The notes: a model not told the origin generated them from the sequence alone. A stretch of 64,000 bases of DNA from Cupriavidus sp. BIS7 (GCF_000292345.1 NZ_ALOU01000020.1:78537-142536), one strand, 5' to 3'; positions 54,326-63,274 are shown, numbered from the stretch's first letter. Numbers and translations are program-made.

Positions 54326-55147
54326 ATGACCGCTACCACCCCGATGCGCGTTGCCGCTATCCAGACCGTCACCGGCACGTCCCTCGACGACAACCTGGCC
54401 CGTGCCGACACGCTGATTGCCGAGGCCGCGGCGGGCGGTGCCGAACTGGTGCTGCTGCCCGAATACTTCTGCATGATGGGCCGCCAGGAAACAGACAAGG
54501 TGGCCATTCGCGAACAGGATGGCGATGGCCCGGTCCAGCGCTTCCTGGCGGACGCAGCACTGCGCTATCAGATCTGGCTTGTGGGCGGCACGCTGCCGAT
54601 GTGGTGCGGTGACGAGGGCCGTGTCCACAACACCTCTCTCGCATTCGATCCGCGCGGCCAGCGCGTGGCGCGGTACGACAAGATCCACCTGTTCGGATTC
54701 ACCAAGGGCAACGAGAGCTACGACGAGTCGCGCACGATCCTTGCCGGCAATACGCCGGTGGCCTTTGATGCGCCGTGCGGCCGCGTGGCGATGTCGGTCT
54801 GCTACGACCTGCGCTTCCCGGAGCTCTATCGCGGGCTGGCGGCGAAAAACGACGTCAGCCTGATCCTGATGCCGGCGGCCTTCACCTACACCACTGGCCA
54901 GGCCCACTGGGAAATCCTGCTGCGCGCCCGTGCCATCGAGAACCAGTGCTATGTGCTGGCAGCCGCACAGGGTGGCAAGCACGAGAACGGCCGCCGCACT
55001 TGGGGCCATTCGATGCTGGTGGATCCGTGGGGCGAGTTGATGGGCGTACTGCCCGAAGGCGAAGGCGTGGTGTCGGGCATCATCGACCCGGCCCGCCTGA
55101 CCGAAGTGCGACAGAACCTGCCGGCACTGCGCCACCGCGTGCTGTAG
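54326..55147 (+). CDS. carbon-nitrogen hydrolase (nitrilase superfamily, Nit-like amidase)
   Basis: The 273-residue enzyme has the Glu-Lys-Cys triad: LLPEYFC, YDKIHLFG, SVCYDLRFPE. It resembles the Nit1/Nit2-type group (deaminated glutathione or omega-amidase). A GGGAAG ribosome-binding site precedes ATG 54326, and the gene lies 35 bp after yhdP and 66 bp before tldD. Real substrate not determined from sequence. Confidence 0.9.
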   Translation: MTATTPMRVAAIQTVTGTSLDDNLARADTLIAEAAAGGAELVLLPEYFCMMGRQETDKVAIREQDGDGPVQRFLADAALRYQIWLVGGTLPMWCGDEGRVHNTSLAFDPRGQRVARYDKIHLFGFTKGNESYDESRTILAGNTPVAFDAPCGRVAMSVCYDLRFPELYRGLAAKNDVSLILMPAAFTYTTGQAHWEILLRARAIENQCYVLAAAQGGKHENGRRTWGHSMLVDPWGELMGVLPEGEGVVSGIIDPARLTEVRQNLPALRHRVL

Positions 55148-55213
55148 GATTGACGAAAATTCACATTGCAGGCCGCCGTGGCAAGCCGTCACGCGGTATA
55201 GAAAAGGACACTC

Positions 55214-56674
55214 ATGAACGCCGGCGATCTCGGAATCCGCAACCTGGCCACCGCCCAGCAACTGCTGCTGGCACCGTACGGGCTCGACGAAACCAAGCTT
55301 CAGCGCGTGCTGGCCGACATCTTCACGCACAAGGTCGACTACGCCGACCTCTACTTCCAGCACACGCGCAACGAGGCCTGGAGCCTTGAGGAAGGCATCG
55401 TCAAATCGGGCAGCTTCAGCATCGACCAGGGCGTCGGCGTGCGCGCCGTTTCGGGCGACAAGACCGCCTTCGCCTATTCCGACGACATCAGCCTGCCCGC
55501 ACTGAGCCAGGCCGCCGCGGCCACGCGTACGATCGGCAAGAGCGGCAATGGCCGCATCAAGGTGGCAGGTTCGCTCGCATCGCATGCCGGCCGCAACCTC
55601 TACGCGCCGAACGATCCGCTGGACTCGATGACCGCCACCGAGAAGGTGGCGCTGCTCGAGAAGATCGAAAAGATGGCACGCGCCAAGGATCCGCGCGTGG
55701 TGCAGGTAATGGCCGGACTGGCGGGCGAGTATGACGTGGTGCTGGTGGCGCGCAGCGATGGCGTGATCGCCGCCGACGTGCGCCCGCTGGTGCGCGTCTC
55801 GGTGACCGTGATCGCCGAACACAATGGCCGACGGGAAATTGGCTCGTCGGGCGGCGGTGGCCGCTATGCATATGGCTATTTCACCGACGAACTGCTGCGC
55901 AAGTATGTGGACGAAGCTGTATCGTCGGCGCTGGTCAACCTTGAGGCACGCCCTGCCCCGGCCGGCGCGATGACCGTGGTGCTGGGCCCGGGCTGGCCTG
56001 GCGTGCTGCTGCACGAGGCCGTGGGCCACGGCCTGGAAGGCGACTTCAACCGCAAGGGCTCGTCGGCATTTGCAGGCCGCATGGGCGAACGCGTGGCCGC
56101 CAAGGGCGTGACCGTGGTCGACGATGGCACAATTGCCAACCGCCGCGGCTCGCTGAACCTCGACGATGAAGGCAACCCCACGCAGTGCACCACGCTGATC
56201 GAGGACGGCATCCTGCGCGGCTATATCCAGGACACGCTCAACGCGCGCCTGATGAAGATGCCGGTGACGGGCAACGCGCGCCGCGAAAGCTACGCAGCAC
56301 TGCCGATGCCGCGCATGACCAACACCTACATGCTCAACGGCGACCGCGACCCGCAGGAGATCATCGCCAGCGTCAAGCGCGGCCTCTACGCCGTGAACTT
56401 CGGTGGCGGCCAGGTTGACATCACCAACGGCAAGTTCGTGTTTTCGGCCAGCGAGGCGTACATGATCGAGGATGGCAAGATCACGTACCCGGTCAAGGGT
56501 GCAACGCTGGTCGGCAACGGCCCGGAATCGCTCAAGGACGTGACGATGATCGGCAACGACATGCGTCTGGACTCTGGCGTCGGCGTCTGCGGCAAGGAAG
56601 GCCAGAGCGTGCCCGTGGGCGTGGGCCAGCCGACGCTGCGAATCGAGAACATGACAGTGGGCGGCACCGCCTGA
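55214..56674 (+). CDS. tldD: metalloprotease TldD
   Basis: TldD and TldE form a heterodimeric Zn protease that unfolds and clears peptides, acting in microcin maturation and CcdA turnover. The 486-residue product has the Zn-binding HEAVGH near residue 265, followed by [14 protein letters not shown]. The TldE partner (pmbA) is not in this window. Operon with the nitrilase gene is likely. Confidence 0.96.
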   Translation: MNAGDLGIRNLATAQQLLLAPYGLDETKLQRVLADIFTHKVDYADLYFQHTRNEAWSLEEGIVKSGSFSIDQGVGVRAVSGDKTAFAYSDDISLPALSQAAAATRTIGKSGNGRIKVAGSLASHAGRNLYAPNDPLDSMTATEKVALLEKIEKMARAKDPRVVQVMAGLAGEYDVVLVARSDGVIAADVRPLVRVSVTVIAEHNGRREIGSSGGGGRYAYGYFTDELLRKYVDEAVSSALVNLEARPAPAGAMTVVLGPGWPGVLLHEAVGHGLEGDFNRKGSSAFAGRMGERVAAKGVTVVDDGTIANRRGSLNLDDEGNPTQCTTLIEDGILRGYIQDTLNARLMKMPVTGNARRESYAALPMPRMTNTYMLNGDRDPQEIIASVKRGLYAVNFGGGQVDITNGKFVFSASEAYMIEDGKITYPVKGATLVGNGPESLKDVTMIGNDMRLDSGVGVCGKEGQSVPVGVGQPTLRIENMTVGGTA

Positions 56675-56688
56675 TCCCCCTGCCAACG

Positions 56689-56715
56689 AACGGCCGCAGC
56701 GATGCGGCCGTTTTT
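56689..56715 (+). terminator. intrinsic terminator after tldD
   Basis: AACGGCCGCA, loop GCGA, TGCGGCCGTT and a T run, 14 bases after the tldD stop. Confidence 0.92.
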
Positions 56716-56964
56716 CATTGCGGACGCGTCAGGCCACGTCCGGCCGAGCCACGCTGCGCTGGATCAAAGCCAATGCGGAGCCGCTTGCCATCCTCGGGGA
56801 AAAGCGATATAAAGATGCTTCGTTGTCGCGCACACAGCGTTTGCACCCGGCAGTTTCTACTATGTCGGCGCAATAAAATGCCTTTTGATCGCGCAGCGCA
56901 GCATAAATTTCACGCATTACCGCAGAACCAACACAAGCTGACCACAGCCGACCCGATTTCCGCC
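56716..56964 (+). other. non-coding stretch upstream of the aroG leader
   Basis: No convincing gene or clear promoter is seen here. A weak TTGATC (56885-56890) and TAAATT (56904-56909) are only 13 bp apart. The aroG promoter should lie in this interval, because the leader ATG follows at 56965. An 87-codon in-frame extension upstream of the leader exists (from 56773) but has no ribosome-binding site. Confidence 0.5.
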
Positions 56965-57036
56965 ATGTCCGCCAAGTTTCACTTTTACTTTTACTGGCAT
57001 CTCACACCGCTGGCGGATAGAGAGGGACAGCTGTAA
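56965..57036 (+). CDS. aroG leader peptide (attenuation), 23 residues
   Basis: The ORF encodes MSAKFHFYFYWHLTPLADREGQL then TAA. Residues 5-12 are Phe-His-Phe-Tyr-Phe-Tyr-Trp-His, i.e. three Phe, two Tyr and one Trp codon in seven, an extreme aromatic bias. It lies just before a terminator and aroG, the first committed enzyme of aromatic synthesis. Stalling here when Phe, Tyr or Trp tRNA is uncharged would free segment 2 to pair with segment 3. No good Shine-Dalgarno is visible, a weak point. The role is inferred from the layout. Confidence 0.78.
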   Translation: MSAKFHFYFYWHLTPLADREGQL

Positions 57037-57050
57037 GCAACCCTGAATAC

Positions 57051-57085
57051 AAAAAAAGCCGCCAGCGACCCTGGCGGCTTTTTTT
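57051..57085 (+). terminator. attenuator terminator before aroG
   Basis: AAAAAAAGCCGCCAG, loop CGACC, and CTGGCGGCTTTTTTT form a perfect 15-bp stem ending in seven T, 66 bases before the aroG ATG and downstream of the leader stop, with no coding gene upstream of it since tldD's own terminator. Confidence 0.95.
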
Positions 57086-57150
57086 ATCCCCGCCACCGCC
57101 GCGACGCAAACCCCAATCAGACTCAAGACCTCACAAAATCCGGAGCCATC

Positions 57151-58230
57151 ATGCTGAAGAACACCGACGACCTGCGTATTCGAGAACTCAAGGAACTTCT
57201 GCCACCCGCGCACCTGATCCGCGAGTTTGCATGCTCGGAGGCTGCGTCCGACGTGATCTACGGCGCCCGCCAGTCCATGCATCGCATCCTGCATGGCATG
57301 GACGACCGCCTGATCGTCATCATCGGCCCCTGCTCGATCCATGACACGCGCGCGGCGCTGGAATACGCGAAGCTGCTCAAGGTTCAGCGCGATCGCTTCG
57401 CGGGTGAGCTCGAGGTCGTCATGCGCGTCTACTTCGAAAAGCCGCGCACCACGGTGGGCTGGAAGGGCCTGATCAACGACCCGCACATGGATGGCAGCTT
57501 CAAGATCAACGACGGCCTGCGCACCGCGCGCGAGCTGCTGCTGAACATCAGCGAAATGGGCGTGCCGACGGGGACGGAATATCTGGACATGATCAGCCCG
57601 CAATACATCGCCGATCTGGTGAGCTGGGGCGCGATCGGCGCGCGCACCACGGAGTCGCAGGTACATCGCGAACTCGCTTCGGGACTGTCGTGCCCGGTCG
57701 GCTTCAAGAACGGCACCGACGGCAATGTGAAGATCGCCGTCGATGCGATCAAGGCCGCATCGCAGCCGCACCACTTCCTGTCGGTGACCAAGGGCGGCCA
57801 CTCGGCGATCGTGTCGACCTCAGGCAACGAGGACTGCCATATCATCCTGCGCGGCGGCAAGGCACCGAACTACGACGCGGCCAGCGTGCAGGAAGCCTGT
57901 GAAGCGATCTCAAAGGCCGGCCTGGCGGCACGCCTGATGATCGACGCCTCTCACGCCAACAGCAGCAAGAAGCACGAGAACCAGATCCCGGTATGCGCTG
58001 ACATCGGCCACCAGATTGCTGGCGGCGACCAGCGTATCGTCGGCGTCATGGTGGAATCGCACCTGATCGCCGGCCGCCAGGACCACGTGCAGGGCACGCC
58101 GGTGGAGAACCTGACCTATGGCCAGTCCATCACCGATGCCTGCATCGGCTGGGACGATTCGGTAACCGTGCTGGAAACACTGGCAAACGCCGTGAAGCAG
58201 CGCCGGCTGGTGACGGGCAGCGGCAACTGA
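57151..58230 (+). CDS. aroG: 3-deoxy-7-phosphoheptulonate synthase (DAHP synthase, class I)
   Basis: DAHP synthase joins PEP and erythrose-4-phosphate, opening the shikimate route to Phe, Tyr and Trp. The 359-residue AroFGH-type product has IIGPCSIHD, RVYFEKPRTTVGWKGLINDPHMDG, and LMIDASHANSSKKHENQI. The type of allosteric inhibition is not readable. Expression is likely controlled by the leader-peptide attenuator directly upstream. Confidence 0.96.
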   Translation: MLKNTDDLRIRELKELLPPAHLIREFACSEAASDVIYGARQSMHRILHGMDDRLIVIIGPCSIHDTRAALEYAKLLKVQRDRFAGELEVVMRVYFEKPRTTVGWKGLINDPHMDGSFKINDGLRTARELLLNISEMGVPTGTEYLDMISPQYIADLVSWGAIGARTTESQVHRELASGLSCPVGFKNGTDGNVKIAVDAIKAASQPHHFLSVTKGGHSAIVSTSGNEDCHIILRGGKAPNYDAASVQEACEAISKAGLAARLMIDASHANSSKKHENQIPVCADIGHQIAGGDQRIVGVMVESHLIAGRQDHVQGTPVENLTYGQSITDACIGWDDSVTVLETLANAVKQRRLVTGSGN

Positions 58231-58247
58231 TCCGCATCGCCCAGACG

Positions 58248-58281
58248 ACAAAAGCCGCTCGAAAGAGCGGCTTTTGTTTTT
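58248..58281. terminator. intrinsic terminator after aroG
   Basis: ACAAAAGCCGCTC, tetraloop GAAA, GAGCGGCTTTTGT and a T run. The A run on the left lets it serve the convergent cytochrome gene as well. Confidence 0.92.
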
Positions 58282-58302
58282 CTGCGAAGGAATTGAAGCG
58301 GC

Positions 58303-58701
58303 TTACTTCCTCAGCACCAGGTCACCCGGCAGCGATTCGATATACGCGGCGATGTCCTTCAGTTCCTTGCGCGTGAACTCGCGCGGCTTGCCGTCCTTGT
58401 CGGACACGGCCGGGTTGCTCTTGACCTGTCCGGCCATGATCGCGTTGTTGCGGCCCACCAGCGGGTTGCCGCTGGTCTGGTAGGCCACCAGCGCGTGGTA
58501 GATGTAATCGGAATGCTGGCCGGCCAGCTTGGGATAGTCGGGCGAAATCGGCGCGTTCAGGCCCTTGCCGTGGCAGGCCACGCAGCCGCCCTTCTCCACC
58601 AGCGCCTTGCCGGCGGCGATGTCTGCTGCCGATGCCGACATGGCGGCGGTACCGAGCACGATTGCGCCCAGCGCGAACGAAACAGCTTTCAGCGTCTTCA
58701 T
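58303..58701 (-). CDS. c-type cytochrome, class I (c553-like)
   Basis: The 132-residue exported protein has a signal peptide (AVSFALGAIVLGTAAMSASA) and one haem site CVACHG, with the axial Met in NAIMAGQVK. It lies 13 bp after a second single-haem cytochrome gene on the same strand, probably as an operon. Likely a periplasmic electron carrier; the partner is unknown. Confidence 0.9.
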   Translation of the reverse strand: MKTLKAVSFALGAIVLGTAAMSASAADIAAGKALVEKGGCVACHGKGLNAPISPDYPKLAGQHSDYIYHALVAYQTSGNPLVGRNNAIMAGQVKSNPAVSDKDGKPREFTRKELKDIAAYIESLPGDLVLRK

Positions 58702-58714
58702 GATCAGGAGCCTT

Positions 58715-59059
58715 TTACTTGAGCGGATTGTTCTGCGTGTCGCCCTTCTGCTGCGAGTAGTACGCAGCCACGGCGGCGATGTCCTTGTCGGACAGGCTAT
58801 CGGCAATCCCGCGCATGGTCGGATGCTTGCGGTCACCCTTCTGGTAGCTCTTTAGCGCGTTCTCAATGTACTTGGCGCTTTGGCCGCCAAGCATGGGCAC
58901 CTGGTAAACCTCCGGAAACGATGCACGGTAGCCAGGAATGCCATGGCAGCCAATGCACATTGCGACCTTGTCCCTGGCGGCGTCCACGTTGCCCTTTTCC
59001 TGGGCCTGCGCAGCCGTTGCGGCCGCGCCCAACACCACCATCGTGAGGAGCTTTTTCAT
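58715..59059 (-). CDS. c-type cytochrome, class I
   Basis: The 114-residue protein has a short signal (MKKLLTMVVLGAAATAAQA) and one haem site CIGCHG, then a likely axial Met (HPTMRGIAD). It precedes the c553-like gene by 13 bp. Paired single-haem cytochromes often form a small electron relay. Start at 59059 chosen over an upstream in-frame start. Confidence 0.9.
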   Translation of the reverse strand: MKKLLTMVVLGAAATAAQAQEKGNVDAARDKVAMCIGCHGIPGYRASFPEVYQVPMLGGQSAKYIENALKSYQKGDRKHPTMRGIADSLSDKDIAAVAAYYSQQKGDTQNNPLK

Positions 59060-59486
59060 TGTCGTAGCTGAGTGGGAAGTGTTAAACCGCGTGTGACTGC
59101 CCTGCAGGGCGAAACGGCTTGGGGAACGGGGATCTGAAATCGCGGTAATTGCTGATGTGCCGCGGGTGCTTCTACACCATTCTGCAACCATCTCGCGCAA
59201 TCGCCACCTCCCGGTGAACTGCCATGTCTCAGGTGACAGAACTGCCGGGCTTCGAGGGGGAACTTGACTGGGGGCGCGTCAAACCGGCGCATTGTACCGC
59301 AGCGTGCACGCGGCAGTCCACAGAACAGCCTCCGGGTGTGTCCCACTGAACGCGAATCCCGAACTGCTCTTATACTGGCCCATTCCGACTGAATTTCCGG
59401 TTGTTTTCGCCGGTTGTTGCCCGACCCGGTTGTCCTATCCGATTGTCCGGCAGCTTCCGCCCATTGCGATCCGCTCAGGTTGTCTC
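59060..59486. other. divergent spacer between cytochrome and MoxR genes
   Basis: No convincing gene is seen in these 427 bases. A TATACT at 59371-59376 with a weak TGAACG 18 bp upstream could be a forward promoter. Open frames crossing it are in-frame 5' extensions or antisense frames without a start or ribosome-binding support. Confidence 0.4.
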
Positions 59487-60365
59487 ATGTCCACCACCAC
59501 CAACGCCAATCCGTCCCAGCAGGTCAAGTTCGAGGGTAGTGCCCAGTACGTTGCCACCGATGATCTGAAGCTGGCCGTCAACGCCGCGCGTACGCTGCAG
59601 CGCCCGCTACTGATCAAGGGCGAGCCCGGCACGGGCAAGACCATGCTGGCCGAGGAAGTGGCCGCCGCCCTGGGCATGCCGCTGTTGCAATGGCACATCA
59701 AGTCGACCACCAAGGCCCAGCAGGGCCTGTACGAATACGACGCGGTGTCGCGCCTGCGCGACTCCCAGCTTGGCGACGACCGCGTGCACGATATCGCCAA
59801 CTACATCGTCAAGGGCGTGCTCTGGCAGGCATTCGAGGCCGACGAGCCCGTGGTGCTGCTGATCGACGAGATCGACAAGGCCGACATCGAATTCCCGAAC
59901 GACCTGCTGCGCGAACTGGACCGCATGGAGTTCTACGTCTACGAGACGCGCGAACTGATCAAGGCCAGGCACCGCCCGCTGGTGATCATCACGTCGAACA
60001 ACGAAAAGGAACTGCCGGACGCCTTCCTGCGCCGCTGCTTCTTCCACTACATCAAGTTCCCGGACGCCGACACGATGCAGCAGATCGTCGATGTCCACTA
60101 CCCCGGCATCAAGCGCGAACTGGTAGCAGCCGCGCTGGATTCGTTCTATGAAATGCGCAACCTGCCGGGCCTGAAGAAGAAGCCGAGCACGTCGGAGCTG
60201 ATCGACTGGCTCAAGCTGCTGATGGCAGAGGACATTCCCGCCGAAGCGCTGCGCAGCCCCGACCGCAAGGCGGCAATTCCGCCGCTGCACGGCGCGCTGC
60301 TCAAGAACGAGCAGGACGTACACCTGTTCGAGCGCCTCGTGTTCATGAACCGCGCCAACCGCTGA
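59487..60365 (+). CDS. MoxR-family AAA+ ATPase
   Basis: The 292-residue ATPase has Walker A GEPGTGKT, Walker B VVLLIDEIDK, sensor region IITSNNEKELPDAFLRRCFFHY, and the MoxR insert (QWHIKSTTKAQQGLYEYD). MoxR ATPases with VWA proteins act as chaperones maturing metal enzymes or complexes. A VWA gene lies two genes down, with a GNAT acetyltransferase in between. Start at 59487 (MSTTTNAN). Confidence 0.92.
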   Translation: MSTTTNANPSQQVKFEGSAQYVATDDLKLAVNAARTLQRPLLIKGEPGTGKTMLAEEVAAALGMPLLQWHIKSTTKAQQGLYEYDAVSRLRDSQLGDDRVHDIANYIVKGVLWQAFEADEPVVLLIDEIDKADIEFPNDLLRELDRMEFYVYETRELIKARHRPLVIITSNNEKELPDAFLRRCFFHYIKFPDADTMQQIVDVHYPGIKRELVAAALDSFYEMRNLPGLKKKPSTSELIDWLKLLMAEDIPAEALRSPDRKAAIPPLHGALLKNEQDVHLFERLVFMNRANR

Positions 60366-60375
60366 GGCCAGGGCC

Positions 60376-60969
60376 ATGTCGAGGTTCGTACAACCCGTCA
60401 CGCTGACCGGCAGCCACGCAACACTGGCGCCGCTGTCGATGGACCACGCCGAGGGCCTGCGTGAAGCGGCCGCCGACGGTGAGCTCTATCGGCTCTGGTA
60501 CACCACCGTGCCCGCGCCCGAAAACGTGGACGCCGAGATCAAGCGCCGGCTGGACCTGCAGGCGCAGGATTCGATGCAGCCGTTCACCGTGCTCGACGCC
60601 AACGGCCGCGTGGCCGGCATGACCACGTACATGAACATCGACGGCAAGAACCGCCGGGTCGAGATTGGCTCGACGTGGTACGCGCAACGCGTGCAACGCA
60701 CCGCGCTCAACACCGAATGCAAGCTGATGCTGCTGCGGCACGCGTTCGAGACGCTCGACTGCATCGCCGTGGAGTTCCGCACGCACTGGATGAACCACCA
60801 GAGCCGCACGGCCATCGCGCGCCTGGGCGCCAAGCAGGACGGCGTGCTGCGCAACCATCAGCGCATGCCGGACGGCTCGTTCCGCGATACGGTCGTGTTC
60901 TCGATCATCGCCAGCGAATGGCCCACCGTGCGTGCGCACCTGCAGTTCCAGCTAGAACGCCCGCGCTGA
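60376..60969 (+). CDS. GNAT-family N-acetyltransferase (RimJ/RimL-like)
   Basis: The 197-residue product has the RimJ/RimL-type fold: VTLTGSHATLAPLSMDHAEGLREAA, then RRVEIGSTWYAQRVQRTALNTECKLMLLRHAFETL (acetyl-CoA strand and helix), and HWMNHQSRTAIARLGAKQDGVLRNHQRM. It may acetylate protein N-termini or small molecules. It lies ten bp after the MoxR gene and 15 bp before the VWA gene, so it belongs to the operon; its target there is unknown. Confidence 0.88.
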   Translation: MSRFVQPVTLTGSHATLAPLSMDHAEGLREAAADGELYRLWYTTVPAPENVDAEIKRRLDLQAQDSMQPFTVLDANGRVAGMTTYMNIDGKNRRVEIGSTWYAQRVQRTALNTECKLMLLRHAFETLDCIAVEFRTHWMNHQSRTAIARLGAKQDGVLRNHQRMPDGSFRDTVVFSIIASEWPTVRAHLQFQLERPR

Positions 60970-60984
60970 CCGGGAGAATTCCCC

Positions 60985-62160
60985 ATGCTGATCGATTTCT
61001 TTTTCTCGCTGCGCCACGCCAAGCTGCCGGTATCGGTCAAGGAATACCTGACGATGCTCGAAGCACTGCGCGCACAGGTCATCTCGCCGTCGATCGACGA
61101 GTTCTACTACCTGTCGCGCATGACGCTGGTCAAGGACGAGAAGCACTTCGACAAGTTCGACCAGACCTTTGCCGCGTACTTCAAAGGCGTGGAAAGCCTG
61201 ATCGACTGGAAGAGCGACATTCCACTCGACTGGCTGCAAAAAACGCTTGAACGCGAACTCTCCGCCGAGGAAAAGGCGAAGATCGAGGCCATGGGCGGGC
61301 TCGACAAGCTGATGGAGCGCCTGAAGCAACTGCTCGAGGAGCAGAAGGAAAAGCACGAGGGCGGCAACAAGTGGATCGGTACGGGCGGCACGTCACCGTT
61401 CGGCCACGGCGGCTACAACCCCGAGGGCATCCGCATCGGCGGCCCGTCCAAGGGCAACCGCACGGCGATCAAGGTCTGGGAATCGCGCGCGTACAAGGAC
61501 TATGACGACCAGGTCGAACTGGGCACGCGCAACATCAAGGTGGCGCTGCGCCGCCTGCGCCGATTTGCGCGCGAAGGCGCCGACACCGAACTCGACCTCG
61601 ACGACACCATTCACTCGACCGCCGCCAACGCGGGCATGCTCGACATCAAGCTGCGCCCCGAGCGGCACAACAAGGTCAAGGTGCTGATGCTGATGGACGT
61701 GGGCGGCTCGATGGACGACCACATCAAGCGCGTGGAAGAGCTGTTCTCGGCCACCAAGACCGAGTTCAAGCACCTGGAGTACTTCTACTTCCACAACTGC
61801 CTGTACGACTACGTGTGGAAGAACAACCGGCGCCGCCATGCGGAAAAAATCGCCACGTGGGACCTGATCCACAAGTACACGCCCGACTACAAGGTGATCT
61901 TCGTCGGCGATGCGACGATGAGCCCGTATGAGATCCTGCAGCCGGGTGGATCCGTCGAATACAACAACCCGGAAGCCGGCGCGGTCTGGCTCAACCGCAT
62001 GATCGAGCAGTTCCCGCGCTTCGTCTGGCTCAATCCCGAGCCGGAGGGCCTGTGGCAGTATCGCCAGTCGATCACCGTGATCAACCAGATCATGAAGAAC
62101 CGGATGTATCCGGTTACGCTGGCGGGGCTTGAAGCAGCGATGAAGGTGCTGTCGAAGTAG
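60985..62160 (+). CDS. VWA domain protein (CoxE-like)
   Basis: The 391-residue protein has a helical N-terminal half and a C-terminal VWA-type domain. The metal-ion-dependent adhesion site reads MDVGGSMDD, D-x-G-x-S in place of the usual D-x-S-x-S, so the first Ser ligand is replaced by Gly. It pairs with the MoxR ATPase of the same operon; such pairs assemble or remodel metallo-enzymes. The client is not visible here. Ribosome-binding site GGGAG precedes the ATG. Confidence 0.88.
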   Translation: MLIDFFFSLRHAKLPVSVKEYLTMLEALRAQVISPSIDEFYYLSRMTLVKDEKHFDKFDQTFAAYFKGVESLIDWKSDIPLDWLQKTLERELSAEEKAKIEAMGGLDKLMERLKQLLEEQKEKHEGGNKWIGTGGTSPFGHGGYNPEGIRIGGPSKGNRTAIKVWESRAYKDYDDQVELGTRNIKVALRRLRRFAREGADTELDLDDTIHSTAANAGMLDIKLRPERHNKVKVLMLMDVGGSMDDHIKRVEELFSATKTEFKHLEYFYFHNCLYDYVWKNNRRRHAEKIATWDLIHKYTPDYKVIFVGDATMSPYEILQPGGSVEYNNPEAGAVWLNRMIEQFPRFVWLNPEPEGLWQYRQSITVINQIMKNRMYPVTLAGLEAAMKVLSK

Positions 62161-62197
62161 TGCCTCGCGCCACTGCCGCCCTCGCCGGCGGCGGGCG

Positions 62198-63100
62198 CTA
62201 GGCCACCACGTCGACACCCTCCATCAGCCACGCGCGGAACGTCTGCAGCGCTGGCAGGTGCGCCTTCTGCTCCGGGTAGCACAGGTAGTAGCCCTTCCTG
62301 GCCAGCACGCGCGCCGCGTGTGCCACCACGAGCGTCCCCGTAGCAAGTTCCCCCTCGATCAGGCAACGCGGGATCAGTGCGATGCCAAGCCCCGACACCG
62401 CCGCCTGCGTCAGCAGCGAGAACTGATCGAATCGCGCTCCGCTCCACGCCTGGCGCGTGGACACCCCCAGTTCGGACAGCCAGTCCGGCCACGCCTCGGG
62501 CACGGTCGTGTGATGCAACAACGGATAGCGCAGCAGCCCGGCCGCTGACTTCACCACGCCGTCAGGCTCATGCACGAGCAAGCCGGGCTTGCACACCGGC
62601 AACACCTCGCGCCCGGTAATGTAGTCGGCCAGGCTGCCTGGCCAGACGCCATCGCCGAAGCGGATCGCCGCATCGAGATCGGGCTGGGAAAAGTCGTAGC
62701 CCTGGGCGTGTGGCACGAATTCCAGCGTGACTTCCGGATACCGCGCGAAGAACTGCGGCAACCGGGGAATCAGCCACTTGGCGCCGAGCGTCGGCATGCT
62801 CGCGATATGGAGAATGCCGCCGCGCCCCTTTCGCGCGATCAATTCGACGCTGGCCGCCTCGATCTCGTTCAGGCTCGGGCGGATGCGCTCCAGATAGCGC
62901 TCGCCCGCCTGGGTGAGCATCAGGCGCTGGCGCACACGCTCGAACAACTCGACGCCGAGAAATGCCTCAAGGCTGCGCACCTGCTTGCTGACCGCCCCCT
63001 GCGTCACATGAAGTTCCCGCGCGGCCACCGTGAAACTGTTGTGCCGCGCGGCAGCCTCGAAGGCCTGCAACTCGGTCAGCGACGGACATAGGCGCCGCAT
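62198..63100 (-). CDS. LysR-family regulator (GcvA-like)
   Basis: The 300-residue regulator has an N-terminal winged helix (LTELQAFEAAARHNSFTVAARELHVTQGAVSKQVRSLEAFLGVELF) and the C-terminal effector domain with the GcvA-type wording KWLIPRLPQFFARYPEV. It is divergent from the Bug-family gene, with 174 bp between, and likely controls it. Effector unknown. Confidence 0.92.
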   Translation of the reverse strand: MRRLCPSLTELQAFEAAARHNSFTVAARELHVTQGAVSKQVRSLEAFLGVELFERVRQRLMLTQAGERYLERIRPSLNEIEAASVELIARKGRGGILHIASMPTLGAKWLIPRLPQFFARYPEVTLEFVPHAQGYDFSQPDLDAAIRFGDGVWPGSLADYITGREVLPVCKPGLLVHEPDGVVKSAAGLLRYPLLHHTTVPEAWPDWLSELGVSTRQAWSGARFDQFSLLTQAAVSGLGIALIPRCLIEGELATGTLVVAHAARVLARKGYYLCYPEQKAHLPALQTFRAWLMEGVDVVA

Positions 63101-63117
63101 AAATCACCTCTACTTCA

Positions 63118-63131
63118 ATACCATATGGAAT
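63118..63131. promoter_or_regulatory. candidate LysR-regulator site
   Basis: ATACCATATGGAAT is a near-perfect palindrome around CCATATGG, 18 bases upstream of the lysR ATG in the divergent spacer. The position suits autoregulation of the LysR gene and activation of the binding-protein gene. Confidence 0.45.
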
Positions 63132-63274
63132 GATTTCGGGATTTTATTTCGTTTGCGAGCAACTTGCATCGGCGAGCAGAATCCTGAGAACGGTTCAATT
63201 CAGCTTTTGCTTACTTTTACCTGGTTTCGCCCTCTAGTTCCGACTCCGCGAAGCCCCCCAACGGAATCCCGACG

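Larger units (their letters stand above)
56959..57085 (+). promoter_or_regulatory. aroG transcription attenuator with alternative pairings
   Basis: Segment 1 is TCCGCCA, present at 56959-56965 and 56968-56974. Segment 2 is CGCTGGCGGA at 57008-57017. Segment 3 is GCCGCCAGCG at 57058-57067. Segment 4 is CTGGCGGC at 57071-57078. Pairings: 1:2 is TCCGCCA with TGGCGGA, 2:3 is CGCTGGCGG with CCGCCAGCG (9 perfect bp, antiterminator) and 3:4 is the terminator. A ribosome stalled on the aromatic codons (56977-56997) covers segment 1, so 2:3 forms and transcription continues. Confidence 0.8.

Noticed and set aside
54278..56686. 802-codon open frame antisense to the nitrilase-like and tldD genes
   Set aside because: Spans two real genes on the opposite strand and has no domain content.
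56773..57036. 87-codon gene upstream of aroG
   Set aside because: Only the last 23 codons have a coherent meaning (aromatic leader). The upstream part shows no ribosome-binding site and no domain.
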